A program made the position numbers and the translations under genes. Shown here piece by piece: positions 7,528-16,391 of a DNA stretch of 64,000 nucleotides (position 1 is the stretch's first letter; every line of letters starts with the position of its first letter). Source of the stretch: Pseudomonadales bacterium (lineage in GTDB: Bacteria; Pseudomonadota; Gammaproteobacteria; Pseudomonadales; Azotimanducaceae); contig JAWKZN010000001.1 of NCBI GenBank assembly GCA_041395945.1, forward strand, positions 496,001-560,000, in the 5' to 3' direction. The notes beneath the pieces are model-generated. The model worked only from the letters and a program-made list of their open reading frames with translations, did no database searches and was not told the DNA's origin.

Positions 7528-9525
7528 GTGAAGAAGACTCAGGGGACGAAGTGGGGAATTGTACTCGGCGCGTGCTGTCTGCTCGCCGGCTGCGATACGG
7601 ATTTTGAAGCCTACCTGGCGACTACCGGTGGAGAGCCCCGGGTAACGTCCGAGTGGCCGACCTACGGTGGTCCGGGTGGCCGGAAGTTCACAGCGCTCGG
7701 CCAGATCACCCGGGAGAACGTGGAGGATCTGCAGCTGGCGTGGACCTACCGCACCGGTGACGCCGAAGACGTGTTCCAGGCCACGCCGGTGCTGGCAGAG
7801 GGGCAACTGCTTTTCTGTTCTCCGTTCAACAGAGTGGTGGCGCTGGATCCTCTGACGGGCGGCGAGCTGTGGGCATTCGATCCACAGGTGGATCGCAGCC
7901 TCCGCCCGGCCAATGAGTTCAACTGCCGCAGCGTCACGCCCGCGCGCACTGCCGATGCCGAATGTCCCGCGCGGGTGTTCATGGCCACCAACGATGCCCG
8001 CCTGATGGCGCTCAACACCCTCACCGGGGAGCCGTGCCGCACTTTCGGCAACGCTGGAGAGGTGGCGTTGGACACGGATGTCGGCCACATCAACTGGGCC
8101 GGAGAGTATCAGGTGACGTCACCGCCGGTGGTGGCCGGGGATCTGGTCATTGTCGGTTCGGCGGTCAGTGACGGCGGACGGGTCACCGCACCGAGCGGTG
8201 TGGTGCGCGCATACCACGCGGTGACCGGCGAACTGGCCTGGGCTTTTGATCTGGCGCCTCCCGGCTATGAGCATGACACACAGCCGGTCAGCAGTGCAGG
8301 GTATGCCCTGGGTACCCCCAACGTGTGGGCGCCCATGGTGGTGGACGCCGCACGCGACATGGTGTTTCTGCCGACCGGGAATCCTGCGCCGGATTATGAC
8401 CGCCCGCGGGGCCTGGACATGGCTTACTACGGGTCTGCGGTGGTGGCGTTGCGCGCATCCACGGGCGAAGTGCTCTGGCACTTCAATACCGTGATCAGGG
8501 ACTTCTGGGACTTCGATGTCCCGACCCAGCCGGTGCTGGCGGATCTGTCGATGAGCGGCACGCGAATACCGGCGCTGATTCAGGCCACCAAGATGGGGCA
8601 TGTGTTCGTGCTGCATCGTGAAACCGGTCAGCCGCTGGTGGATGTCACATACCAGGCAGTCCCGGTTGAAGGACCGCTTGCGGATCGGCTGTCTGACGTG
8701 CAGCCCTTCCCGCCACCCGCATTTCAGACCTCGCGCAGCTACACCAAGGGTGCATCGCTGTTCGGCCTGTGCGACGACATGGACGAGGAGAGCGTGGCGG
8801 GACCTGTTTTCACACCCATTACCGAGCAATGGACCATCGGCCTGCCGAGCAACATGGGCGCCATCAACTGGGGTGGTGTGGCGGTGGATGAGCAGCGTGG
8901 ACTCATCGTGGTGAACACCAACAGCGTGCCGTTTCGAACCAGGCTCATTCCGCGAAAGGGCGCTCAGGACCTGCTGACCGTGCTGGAAGACAGCGATGCG
9001 GATCCGGAAGCCCGGCGCGCGGCGCGACGGGAATTCGAAGCCCGCTACAACCTGCCGCCGGGTGCCGAGATTGCCCCTCAGGTCGGCGCGGAGCATCTGA
9101 TGTCCCGCCACCCTTATCTGGACCCGCTGGTCGGTGTGCCCTGTTCCGGAGCGCCTCTGGCGGAGATCATGGTCATCGACATCAACCAGCAGGCGCAGAT
9201 CTGGCGGCGCCATCACGGCACCACCCGGGAAATCACATTCATTCCCCTGCCTCTGGGCATGTCGGGTATGGGCGGGCCGCTGCTTACAGACAGTGGCCTG
9301 ATCTTCATTGGTGCGGCGGCGGAAAGGATGCTGCGTGCGTACGATGTGGATACCGGTGATCAGCTCTGGCAGCACGAACTGCCGTTTCCGGGCAATGCCA
9401 CGCCGATGAGTTACACGGTGGACACAACAGAAGGACCGCGCCAGTTCGTGGTGATCGCCGCGGGGGGCGATGCACGGGCCGGCATCGGCGGCGAGGGCGA
9501 CTATCTGGTGGCGTTTTCGCGGTAG
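7528..9525 (+). CDS. PQQ-dependent dehydrogenase, lipoprotein
   Basis: A quinoprotein glucose/alcohol dehydrogenase-type beta-propeller of 665 residues. The N-terminus has a lipobox, LLAGC, so the mature protein is likely anchored by lipid and acts in the periplasm. Repeats with tryptophan-docking character are seen: ENVEDLQLAWTYRTG, LTGGELWAFDP, GELAWAFDLAPP, GEVLWHFNTVIRDFWDFDVPTQP and DQLWQHELPFPGNATPM. The WDFDVPTQP segment is typical of the membrane-type family. No CxxCH haem motif is present, so electrons must pass to a separate acceptor. GTG 7528 is used as start because it gives the lipoprotein signal. No PQQ synthesis genes are nearby. Confidence 0.9.
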   Translation: MKKTQGTKWGIVLGACCLLAGCDTDFEAYLATTGGEPRVTSEWPTYGGPGGRKFTALGQITRENVEDLQLAWTYRTGDAEDVFQATPVLAEGQLLFCSPFNRVVALDPLTGGELWAFDPQVDRSLRPANEFNCRSVTPARTADAECPARVFMATNDARLMALNTLTGEPCRTFGNAGEVALDTDVGHINWAGEYQVTSPPVVAGDLVIVGSAVSDGGRVTAPSGVVRAYHAVTGELAWAFDLAPPGYEHDTQPVSSAGYALGTPNVWAPMVVDAARDMVFLPTGNPAPDYDRPRGLDMAYYGSAVVALRASTGEVLWHFNTVIRDFWDFDVPTQPVLADLSMSGTRIPALIQATKMGHVFVLHRETGQPLVDVTYQAVPVEGPLADRLSDVQPFPPPAFQTSRSYTKGASLFGLCDDMDEESVAGPVFTPITEQWTIGLPSNMGAINWGGVAVDEQRGLIVVNTNSVPFRTRLIPRKGAQDLLTVLEDSDADPEARRAARREFEARYNLPPGAEIAPQVGAEHLMSRHPYLDPLVGVPCSGAPLAEIMVIDINQQAQIWRRHHGTTREITFIPLPLGMSGMGGPLLTDSGLIFIGAAAERMLRAYDVDTGDQLWQHELPFPGNATPMSYTVDTTEGPRQFVVIAAGGDARAGIGGEGDYLVAFSR

Positions 9526-9550
9526 GTTTTTACGCGGTAGCGTTCAGATT

Positions 9551-10138
9551 CTATCTCGATTTGTCGAGAGTGGACGCCCAGAACGTGGCCCACTCGTTAA
9601 GCAGGGTGTCGCGGAGCGGGTCGATCGCCACCCCCCGCTGAACCATGGACAGATAATACAGCCAGGCACCAAACACACTGATTGCCAGAGCCGATATCTT
9701 TTTCCGTGACAGACCCTTCGCTGCCGGCTTCCCCCTTATCCACGTCACCAGCGCACGCATCATGTCCGCGTCGAGTTCACTCTGCAGGTCAGCTCCGAAA
9801 TCGAGGAGGCGTATTTCCTCGATAAGCCGAGCATAGGGTTTCTGCCGTATCACGGCTTCTTCATATTTCAGTGCGATCGCGATCAGTTCCGATCGCGTGT
9901 CTTCATAGTCTGCCAGCCTGTTGAGGCCGAAACTCTCCGGCGTTTCCGAGATGTAGGTTCTGGCGATCTCCACAAGAAGCGCCTGTTTGCTTTCAAAGTG
10001 GCGGTAAAAAGCACCCGCACGCGGTACCAGCCCCGCTTCGGTTTCGATGCGCGCTATCGAGGTTTTCTGATAACCATGTTTGGCGAACAACTCGAGCGCT
10101 GCCTGCATGATCCGATCTTTCGTATTGACGCTGGACAT
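9551..10138 (-). CDS. TetR/AcrR-family regulator
   Basis: A 195-residue regulator with a complete N-terminal helix-turn-helix: IMQAALELFAKHGYQKTSI, then YRHFESKQALL. The C-terminal domain is variable and presumably binds an unknown ligand. It is convergent with the PQQ dehydrogenase and divergent from the CPBP protease gene 10206. Direct repeats in the shared intergenic region suggest that it controls that gene and itself. Confidence 0.85.
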   Translation of the reverse strand: MSSVNTKDRIMQAALELFAKHGYQKTSIARIETEAGLVPRAGAFYRHFESKQALLVEIARTYISETPESFGLNRLADYEDTRSELIAIALKYEEAVIRQKPYARLIEEIRLLDFGADLQSELDADMMRALVTWIRGKPAAKGLSRKKISALAISVFGAWLYYLSMVQRGVAIDPLRDTLLNEWATFWASTLDKSR

Positions 10139-10143
10139 ATAAC

Positions 10144-10174
10144 GATGTTATTTATACGTATATCAATGTTATTT
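10144..10174. promoter_or_regulatory. Candidate TetR operator between divergent genes
   Basis: Two direct repeats, GATGTTATTT (10144-10153) and AATGTTATTT (10165-10174), have starts 21 bp apart, two helical turns. The palindrome ATACGTAT (10154-10161) lies between them. The position, just upstream of both divergent starts, fits autoregulation and control of the CPBP gene. Confidence 0.45.
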
Positions 10175-10205
10175 TCAATGTGAAATGTATGCCGGCCAGG
10201 AGGAA

Positions 10206-10952
10206 ATGTCCAACATGACTGATTCAACCCTGTCCGTTGAACGCGGCGTTCCTGAGTTGACTCCGACAGAATGCTTGATTGATTTCGCAATCGTGTTTGC
10301 GGTGTCGGGCCTCGCCTTTTTTCTTGAAGACATTGCTATTGCCCGAGGTTGGATACCCTTTGGCGCGGAAGTACGTGGCGCGACCTCCATGGTCGCCGGC
10401 GCTATTGCTGCAATCTGCGTTGTGCTGACTCGTGGCGGGACTTTCTCCGACCTGGGGTTCAGGCGGCCAGAGCGCTGGAAACTGGTTCCCCTGCAGGTTG
10501 CCGGTGTCCTCGGTGCTTTCATTGCCGTCCAGCTTTTGGCACCGCTGCTTGTTTCATCGTTCATCTCCCTGCCGGAACCGGATCTGTCTCGATACGATTC
10601 GATTGGCGGCAATCCGGGCGCCGCCATCGCCATGGTGCTGATTCTGCCGCTGACCGCATCTATTCCCGAAGAGATTATCTTTCGGGGATTTCTCATAGGT
10701 CGGCTTACAGAAATTCTCGGGCGGAACATTGCCGGATCCGCGATAGCGGTCTCTGTTCAGGCACTCGTCTTCGGTGCGTTTCATTTCCAGTGGGGCGTCG
10801 GCGGCGTGATCTTAACGGTCATGATGGGAGTTGTCTGGGGTATTGCCTATATGTTGTGCGGCCGCAACCTGTGGATCGTCATTCTTGCGCATTCAACAGG
10901 TCACATCCTGTTTGTCTTTCAACTCTATCTGGCGAAACCGGTCGCCTTCTAG
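10206..10952 (+). CDS. CPBP-family intramembrane glutamic endopeptidase
   Basis: Polytopic membrane protein with the Abi/CPBP motifs: EEIIFRG near residue 155 (catalytic Glu-Glu and Arg), FGAFHF about 40 residues later and ILAHSTGH near the end, which supply the catalytic His residues. About six to eight hydrophobic segments are visible. Relatives process prenylated or other membrane proteins, or contribute to bacteriocin immunity. AGGAGG (10198-10203) lies very close to ATG 10206 and rather far from ATG 10215, so the exact start is open; ATG 10185 has no binding site. Probably under the divergent TetR regulator. Confidence 0.85.
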   Translation: MSNMTDSTLSVERGVPELTPTECLIDFAIVFAVSGLAFFLEDIAIARGWIPFGAEVRGATSMVAGAIAAICVVLTRGGTFSDLGFRRPERWKLVPLQVAGVLGAFIAVQLLAPLLVSSFISLPEPDLSRYDSIGGNPGAAIAMVLILPLTASIPEEIIFRGFLIGRLTEILGRNIAGSAIAVSVQALVFGAFHFQWGVGGVILTVMMGVVWGIAYMLCGRNLWIVILAHSTGHILFVFQLYLAKPVAF

Positions 10953-11011
10953 CCTGATGCCACGCAAAACAACCCATGTGCTTTGAAACTCTTATCTTCC
11001 CTGTTTCAGCT

Positions 11012-12460
11012 TTAGTTTCTGTCTACCATATCCTTTCCCAGCCGACGCCAGGTTAACAGGAAGAACAATGAACTCGCGGCATATAAGAACGCCATGATGA
11101 CCATCGCCGACTGCAAGCTCTGGGCGTAGACCGCACCGCAGACATTCTGCAGATTTCTGCTTAGCTCTCCGATAGCGCGCGGATGGCACTGGTTTCGGGC
11201 CAGTTCCTCTGCTGCAACGCCGAGTTCAGCCACACCGCTGGTAAAGAAAATGTCAGATGTATAACCAATGAACAGCGGTCCAAAGCCGTACCCAAATAAA
11301 TTGGCGATGAACAGCAGCACCGCCGTTGCCATCGCACGCACACGCATGCTTACGACCCCCTGGCCGATGGTGTACTGCGCGGCTATATAGCCGTACTTCA
11401 CGAATCCGCCGATGATCAGGCCGATGGCGGCAAAGAGCAGAGTCTCCGTGGTGAAGGCAAACACATAGAATGGGATCGAGATGGCTAAACCCAGTGCCGG
11501 TACCCAGGCGATGGCACCCGGATGTTTTTTGTAAACTCTGGTCGCAAGCCACCCGGTAGCAAACGTGCCGAGGGCAGCTGACAACGCTACTGGTGTGTTG
11601 ATCCAGATTGCCGCTTCACCGGTTGTGATTTCGTGAGCGCGTACCAGGAAGATGGACTGAAACGAGGAGATTCCGTAACCGCAGAATGCGGCAATCGTGG
11701 CGCCAGCCGTCATCAGCCAGAACGCGGGCTTCGTCGTCAGTTCGCGGATCGCTTCGCGCAGCGCAATCGGTTCTTTTGATTGCGTACTCTTCGGGTCAGT
11801 AAAGCCGCGTGGCGGCTCTTTCACCGTCAATTTGAAAACCACGGCAATCAACAGGCCCGGCAGGCCGACAACAAAAAATGCAGTTCGCCAGTCGAATGCG
11901 TCTGTCACCCAACCACCGATCAGGTTGGCAAACATCCCGCCGAGCGTTACCCCCATAGCGTAGACGCCAAGCGCCTGGGATCTGTCACGCGGGGCATAAT
12001 AGTCGGCGATCAACGAGTTGGCCGGTGGTGTACAACCGGCCTCGCCGATACCTACACCGACACGACACATCAACAGAATCCAGAACGCACCTATGGTGAC
12101 CGAGCCAATGGTAACTTCGGTTGCGAGCCCGCATAGCGCCGTCATCAGAGACCATAGCGCGACACAGACGGTCATGATCCACACACGGTGAGCCGCATCC
12201 GCATAACGCGCCAGCGGAATACCCACGATGGTGTAGAGAAGGGCAAAACCGAAACCAGTAAGAAGGCCGAATTGGGTATCGGAAATACCCAGCTCGGGCA
12301 CAAGGTCAGGACCGACCACTGCGAGCAGGCCGCGGTCGACAAAGTTCATAATGTAGATAAGCGTCAGGGCTGAGAGCACATAGGTTCGGTAACGTTTAGT
12401 ACCGAACCCTGCAATTCGGCCGGGCGCTTTACCTTCTTCGTGGACGGCCACTGCTGTCAT
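11012..12460 (-). CDS. MFS transporter, spinster-like
   Basis: A 482-residue major facilitator protein of the Spns-like group. NFVDRGLLAVVGPDLVPELGISDTQFGLL in helix 1/loop and GIPLARYAD are typical of this group, as is GIGEAGCTPPANSLIADYYAP in helix 4. Twelve hydrophobic segments can be traced. Bacterial members usually sit with catabolic genes and are thought to carry lipids or organic acids; here the neighbours do not reveal the substrate. Confidence 0.85.
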   Translation of the reverse strand: MTAVAVHEEGKAPGRIAGFGTKRYRTYVLSALTLIYIMNFVDRGLLAVVGPDLVPELGISDTQFGLLTGFGFALLYTIVGIPLARYADAAHRVWIMTVCVALWSLMTALCGLATEVTIGSVTIGAFWILLMCRVGVGIGEAGCTPPANSLIADYYAPRDRSQALGVYAMGVTLGGMFANLIGGWVTDAFDWRTAFFVVGLPGLLIAVVFKLTVKEPPRGFTDPKSTQSKEPIALREAIRELTTKPAFWLMTAGATIAAFCGYGISSFQSIFLVRAHEITTGEAAIWINTPVALSAALGTFATGWLATRVYKKHPGAIAWVPALGLAISIPFYVFAFTTETLLFAAIGLIIGGFVKYGYIAAQYTIGQGVVSMRVRAMATAVLLFIANLFGYGFGPLFIGYTSDIFFTSGVAELGVAAEELARNQCHPRAIGELSRNLQNVCGAVYAQSLQSAMVIMAFLYAASSLFFLLTWRRLGKDMVDRN

Positions 12461-12981
12461 TGGAACTCAGTATTGCCTAAGACGAGTCCAGTCTCGGTAG
12501 TACGCCTGGTATCGTCAACCGTTTCACGACATAGATTCGTTTTGATTGAGTTGCGATGGTTGCTTGTGACTGTCACACGGCTGCGACCACGACCTGGGGG
12601 TCGTGTTTGACCCCAAGCGCCTCATGGCGGCAGAAAACGAACGCTGCGAATGGTCCAAGCTCTCCATGCGCCTTGCTGAGGTCAGATTCCAATAGGCAAA
12701 TGGACCAAGTAAATCCGGCAGGTCAATCCGGCTTGCATAGCAGTTGAAAGACCTTGCCAGTAGGGGACGTTGACTAACCACCGCTGGAACTCCGATAGGC
12801 GCATTGTGGTGGCCTGAGGCGGTCTTTAACTCTCGGGCATCGATCGGTCCATTGTGGTTTACTCTGCCAACCGCGGTACCCGCAGTCCCGGCGGTATCCG
12901 CGAAACCGTACATTTGCACGCCTAGGCTTTCTACTGAGAGCTGGCTCCGGCTGAGATAAAGGAAACAGAAATCGGTCGGGA
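12461..12981. other. Intergenic region between divergent MFS genes with two palindromes
   Basis: No convincing gene in 520 bases. A perfect 13-base palindrome TGTGACTGTCACA lies at 12565-12577 and a perfect 7-bp hairpin CACGACC-TGGG-GGTCGTG at 12588-12605, both on the side of the left-pointing transporter. They are candidates for an operator and an RNA hairpin. An open frame of 158 codons on the minus strand (12524-13000) has no protein-like character. Confidence 0.4.
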
Positions 12982-14262
12982 ATGAACGGTAATCCTCCAT
13001 CAGCTAAACCTTCTGGTCGTAAGCGTTCTTCGGTGCTGTCGATTGCGGAATTTCGATGGTTGTTTTTTGGCAACCTCGGTTTTTTCTTCGCCATGAATGG
13101 TCAAATACTGACCCGCACGATTCTTGCCTGGGACCTGACGGGTTTGGCCCAGTCGCTTGCATACGTCAATCTGGTTGTTGCTGTCCCGATGATATTCATG
13201 TCGATGATTGGGGGCGCGATCACCGACAGGGTTGAGCGGCGCCAATTGGTGATTGTTGGCCAGTGTCTGATTACCGCCAATGAGCTGGTGATCCTCAGCC
13301 TTCTGTTGACGGGCCATCTGGAATTCTGGCACCTGCTCGGTACTGCATTTGTTGCCGGATGCGCCTTCCCATTTATTATGCCCGCAAGGATGGCGATCAC
13401 CGTCAATGTCGTGGGTCAGTCTCGAATTCAAAGTGCAATGGCGATTTCAAGTGGCGCAATGAACCTGAGTCGCGTGGCCGGTCCTGCCCTGATGGGTGTG
13501 ATTGTTTCGCAGTATTCGGTTGTGGCTGCTTACATCGTTGCTTCAGCGCTTTATGGCTTTGCCGTGTTTTGCATGTTGTTTGTTAAGCGCAACACGGCGA
13601 TACAACCGGTGGGAGGCAACAAACCACTGTTCGCCGATATTGCCTACGGATTTCAGTACATCAAGGGCAATAGGCCGGTGATGGTGTGTCTTCTGTTTGG
13701 TCTTGTGCCCATGTTTCTGGCGATGCCATTTCAAAACCTGTTGGTGATGCTGGTGGAACAGAACTGGCAGACGGGGGAAAGCGGGCTCGGGATTCTGATG
13801 GGTGCTGGCGGTGTCGGCGGTGTGTTCGGTTCGATCTGGATTGCTGGACGCGGCGACAAGACTGAGAGGCTGCGGTTGATGATCACGACCGCCATTGGGT
13901 TTGCCTTGTTTCTTGCGGTGTTCACTCAGACGAGTAATTTCTATCTGGCACTGCTTCCGCTGGTACTGGCGAACCTGTGCGCCAGCGCATTCCAGACAGT
14001 CAATAATGCGACCGTCCAGATACTGGTCGAGGACAACGTCAGGGGCCGCATGAGCAGCTTTATGATGATGTCGTTTGGACTGACGCCATTGGGTGTGTTT
14101 CCCATGGCGATAGTCGCCGACCACTATGGAGCAGCGACGGCGATTCTGGCAGCTTGTATTGCCCTCGTGCTGATGACCGCCGCGTTTTTAATGCTCAGCA
14201 AATCCCTTCGAGCCATCGATAGCACGGTGGGAATTGCGGTGGACAAAGTCAACGCGACTTAG
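12982..14262 (+). CDS. MFS transporter, EntS-like (MFS_3)
   Basis: A 426-residue efflux-type major facilitator. It opens with FRWLFFGNLGFFFAMNGQILTRTI and has IGGAITDRVERRQLVIVGQ after helix 2, VRGRMSSFMMMSFGLTPLG in the second half, typical of the enterobactin-exporter-like group. The gene product at 28343 is a relative. ATG 12982 is preceded by an AAGGAAA run about 20 bases upstream. Substrate unknown. Confidence 0.82.
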   Translation: MNGNPPSAKPSGRKRSSVLSIAEFRWLFFGNLGFFFAMNGQILTRTILAWDLTGLAQSLAYVNLVVAVPMIFMSMIGGAITDRVERRQLVIVGQCLITANELVILSLLLTGHLEFWHLLGTAFVAGCAFPFIMPARMAITVNVVGQSRIQSAMAISSGAMNLSRVAGPALMGVIVSQYSVVAAYIVASALYGFAVFCMLFVKRNTAIQPVGGNKPLFADIAYGFQYIKGNRPVMVCLLFGLVPMFLAMPFQNLLVMLVEQNWQTGESGLGILMGAGGVGGVFGSIWIAGRGDKTERLRLMITTAIGFALFLAVFTQTSNFYLALLPLVLANLCASAFQTVNNATVQILVEDNVRGRMSSFMMMSFGLTPLGVFPMAIVADHYGAATAILAACIALVLMTAAFLMLSKSLRAIDSTVGIAVDKVNAT

Positions 14263-14348
14263 TTTAAAAGCACAGTCAGGGTTACCGACGAACGTATTCG
14301 TAAGCACGCTTCTTCGGGTGGAATCGCCTGGGCTGCCCCTGCCCACTG

Positions 14349-14650
14349 CTATGACAGTGCCGGAAAGACCGCGCGCCAAACCGATGCGCGATCGGCTTCG
14401 AGATCGTCGACCACTGCAGGTTCCGTATCCCATCGCATGACCTGACGCGAATCCGCACCCCATGCGGGCCAGCCCGGATCGCCGGTCCTGGCGAAGCGGA
14501 TCCAGGCGTCCTGCATCGCCACGGCAAGCGACCCAGGCGGGTTATCACCAAGCATTCAGCGCATGCCATATGCCATTTCAAGATGGTTGAACACGAATGG
14601 GATGTCGAGGGCGTGGGATGCACGCATGAGCCCACCGTACGCCTGGCTAC
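14349..14650 (-). pseudogene. Carboxylesterase type B, C-terminal remnant with in-frame stop
   Basis: Reading leftward, the frame gives QAYGGLMRASHALDIPFVF, NHLEMAYGMR, then TGA (14558-14556), then MLGDNPPGSLAVAMQDAWI, RFARTGDPGWPAW and a normal end. This is the last about 100 residues of a carboxylesterase/lipase type B (HALDIPFVFNH carries the catalytic His region). The N-terminal 400 residues are absent: the frame upstream runs into tRNA-Pro. The TGA has no Cys counterpart in the family, so it is a nonsense mutation rather than a selenocysteine. Confidence 0.65.
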
Positions 14651-14712
14651 GGCTGCGACCAATGGTCGCTCCTGGGTTTTGCTCAGAATTGGAGGTGGCG
14701 CAATCAGAAAAA

Positions 14713-14789
14713 TGGTCGGGACGGCAGGATTTGAACCTGCGACCACTTGACCCCCAGTCAAGTGCGCTACCAGACTGCGCTACGCCCCG
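14713..14789 (-). tRNA. tRNA-Pro (GGG)
   Basis: A 77-nt cloverleaf read on the minus strand. It begins CGGGGCGTAGCGCAG and ends CGACCA with encoded CCA. The anticodon stem CTTGA/TCAAG encloses the loop CTGGGGG, giving anticodon GGG; the T arm carries GGTTCAAATCC. A pseudogene tail lies just downstream. Confidence 0.95.
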
Positions 14790-14864
14790 ATTTGCCCGAT
14801 TTGTGCGGCGCGGAATCATAACCGAACCCGGAGGAGGGGGAAACCCGGAGGGGAAGCCGAAGCC

Positions 14865-15581
14865 GTGAGCGAGAGTAAACCCACCCCGGTGATGTCCTGG
14901 CCGGCCAGTCTGGCTGAGATTCCCGTGCCGAGGGCCGTTTCTCTGGCCGCGCTGGTGATTGTGAACCTCATCCCCCTGGCTGGCGTGCTGTACTGGGACT
15001 GGGATGTGGGGTCCGTGGTGATTCTCTACTGGTCAGAGAATCTGGTGATCGGCGCCTACACCATCCTCAAGATGCTGGTCGAAAACCGATTCGGCGGGCT
15101 TTTCCTGAGCGCCTTCTTCCTGATCCACTATGGCGGGTTCTGTGCGGTGCATGGGTTGTTTGTGCTCGCCATGACGCAGCCGGAAATGCCGGACGTACTC
15201 TCGGACATGAATTGGCCGTTTGTTTTCGTATTCGTCGAACTGCTGGTGAAGGTGATCGGCCACGTGCTGTCGATCGCGCCCCAGGAGTGGCTGATCGGCT
15301 TCGTGGCGTTGTTTGTCAGCCACGGCATTTCGCTGTGGCTCAACTACTTCCGGGGCGGTGAATTCCGAAGGCAAAGTGTTAAAGATCTGATGAGCGCTCC
15401 CTACAAACGGATCGTGGTGCTTCACATCGCCATCATCGCCGGTGGCTTCGGCATCATGGCCCTGGGTTCTCCGCTGGCCCTGCTGCTATTGCTGATCCTG
15501 CTGAAAACGGTCATGGATGTCTGGCTGCATCTGCGCGAGCGGCGGCGACAGGCACCGGCGTCAGTGGCCGCTGCCGGCTGA
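14865..15581 (+). CDS. DUF6498-like integral membrane protein
   Basis: A 238-residue membrane protein with about six hydrophobic segments. SVVILYWSENLVIGAYTILKM and FFLIHYGGFCAVHGLFV are typical of the DUF6498 family, whose function is unknown. Start GTG 14865, after GGAGGGGAAG. A conserved Trp-Ser-Glu-Asn in the second helix and His residues in the third could form a site in the membrane. Confidence 0.75.
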   Translation: MSESKPTPVMSWPASLAEIPVPRAVSLAALVIVNLIPLAGVLYWDWDVGSVVILYWSENLVIGAYTILKMLVENRFGGLFLSAFFLIHYGGFCAVHGLFVLAMTQPEMPDVLSDMNWPFVFVFVELLVKVIGHVLSIAPQEWLIGFVALFVSHGISLWLNYFRGGEFRRQSVKDLMSAPYKRIVVLHIAIIAGGFGIMALGSPLALLLLLILLKTVMDVWLHLRERRRQAPASVAAAG

Positions 15582-15628
15582 TACATTCCGATACGGACGG
15601 CTTTCCCAGGCTCCCGGTACCATGCCGC

Positions 15629-16351
15629 ATGACCTGGCGACTTCCCGCAGCCCTGGCTCTCTCCCTGCTCCTGCACCTGATGCTGCTCTGGTTCTGGCGG
15701 ACGCCAGCCATCGAGAGCGAAGTCAGGCGCACCATCGAATTCGAGATGGTGGCGACTCGACCGGATGCGCCGCTACCGGAACCGGAACCCGCGCCGGTGG
15801 AGCCACCGGTGCCGGCCCCCGTAACTCCCGTAACGGAAGAACCACCGATACCTGAACCGCTGGAACCGGAACCTGTGCAACCGATGGAAACCGCTGCACC
15901 GGATCCGCAAACCCTGGTGGATGCCGCACCTCTACCCGCCGAGGCAACGCCGCTGACCGACCCGCCGGCCGGCGTGGTGCTCAACCTCAATCCACCCCCC
16001 ATCTGGGACTCCCTGATCGATCCGGAGGACTCCGCTGGGCCGAATGCCGGCTTCGAATTCAACCCTGCCTTGTGGGAGGCCGTGACCGAGCGGACACGGG
16101 TGCGCGCGCGTATGGGTCTGCTGTCCGCCCGGGAGCGCGCAGTCTATGGCCTGTCCGCTGAGGACTACGGGCACACAGGCGCTCTGGGTGAGGTGGTAAA
16201 GGTCGACGGCCGCTGTTTTTCCCTGCAGGACACCCCCGAACTGGGTTCGGAGCCCCGCTGGTGGATGGTCAAGTGTCAGGACTCCCGGGCCAGCCCTTTC
16301 GAGTTGAAGCCCCTGGACACGGACGCCAGGGGCAGAGCCATCGCGGATTGA
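15629..16351 (+). CDS. Pro/Glu-rich periplasmic protein with N-terminal membrane anchor
   Basis: One hydrophobic segment (LPAALALSLLLHLMLLWFW) is followed by about 70 residues dominated by Pro-Glu-Pro-X repeats, as in the linker of TonB-like proteins, then a compact C-terminal part of about 120 residues with two Cys (DGRCFSL, MVKCQD) that may form a disulfide. There is no TonB C-terminal domain motif. The layout suggests an envelope-spanning or periplasmic protein; I do not recognise the family. It lies 47 bases after the DUF6498-like gene on the same strand. Confidence 0.65.
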   Translation: MTWRLPAALALSLLLHLMLLWFWRTPAIESEVRRTIEFEMVATRPDAPLPEPEPAPVEPPVPAPVTPVTEEPPIPEPLEPEPVQPMETAAPDPQTLVDAAPLPAEATPLTDPPAGVVLNLNPPPIWDSLIDPEDSAGPNAGFEFNPALWEAVTERTRVRARMGLLSARERAVYGLSAEDYGHTGALGEVVKVDGRCFSLQDTPELGSEPRWWMVKCQDSRASPFELKPLDTDARGRAIAD

Positions 16352-16391
16352 GCCGGCACGATGGGATCGCGCCGGCGGCCAGGCCTCCGAA

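Noticed and set aside
8119..9375. A 418-codon open frame antisense to the PQQ dehydrogenase
   Set aside because: Opposite strand of a clear gene, His/Arg/Gln-rich, no motifs. The same holds for the long antisense frames at 31999-33342, 34257-35315 and 39093-40154.
12565..12577. TGTGACTGTCACA as a CRP site
   Set aside because: CRP needs six bases between TGTGA and TCACA; here there are three. It may still be an operator for another protein.
12524..13000. A 158-codon minus-strand frame between the MFS genes
   Set aside because: No ribosome site, no domain, Ser/Arg-rich chance composition, and it overlaps the start of the transporter gene.
14556..14558. In-frame TGA in the carboxylesterase remnant as a possible selenocysteine
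   Set aside because: The position has no catalytic Cys in the family, the gene lacks four fifths of its length, and no suitable hairpin was found after the TGA.
14563..14868. Open frames across tRNA-Pro on both strands
   Set aside because: Their protein-like text (for example GRQDLNLRPLDP and GVAQSGSALDWGS) is the well-known false translation of a tRNA-Pro gene.
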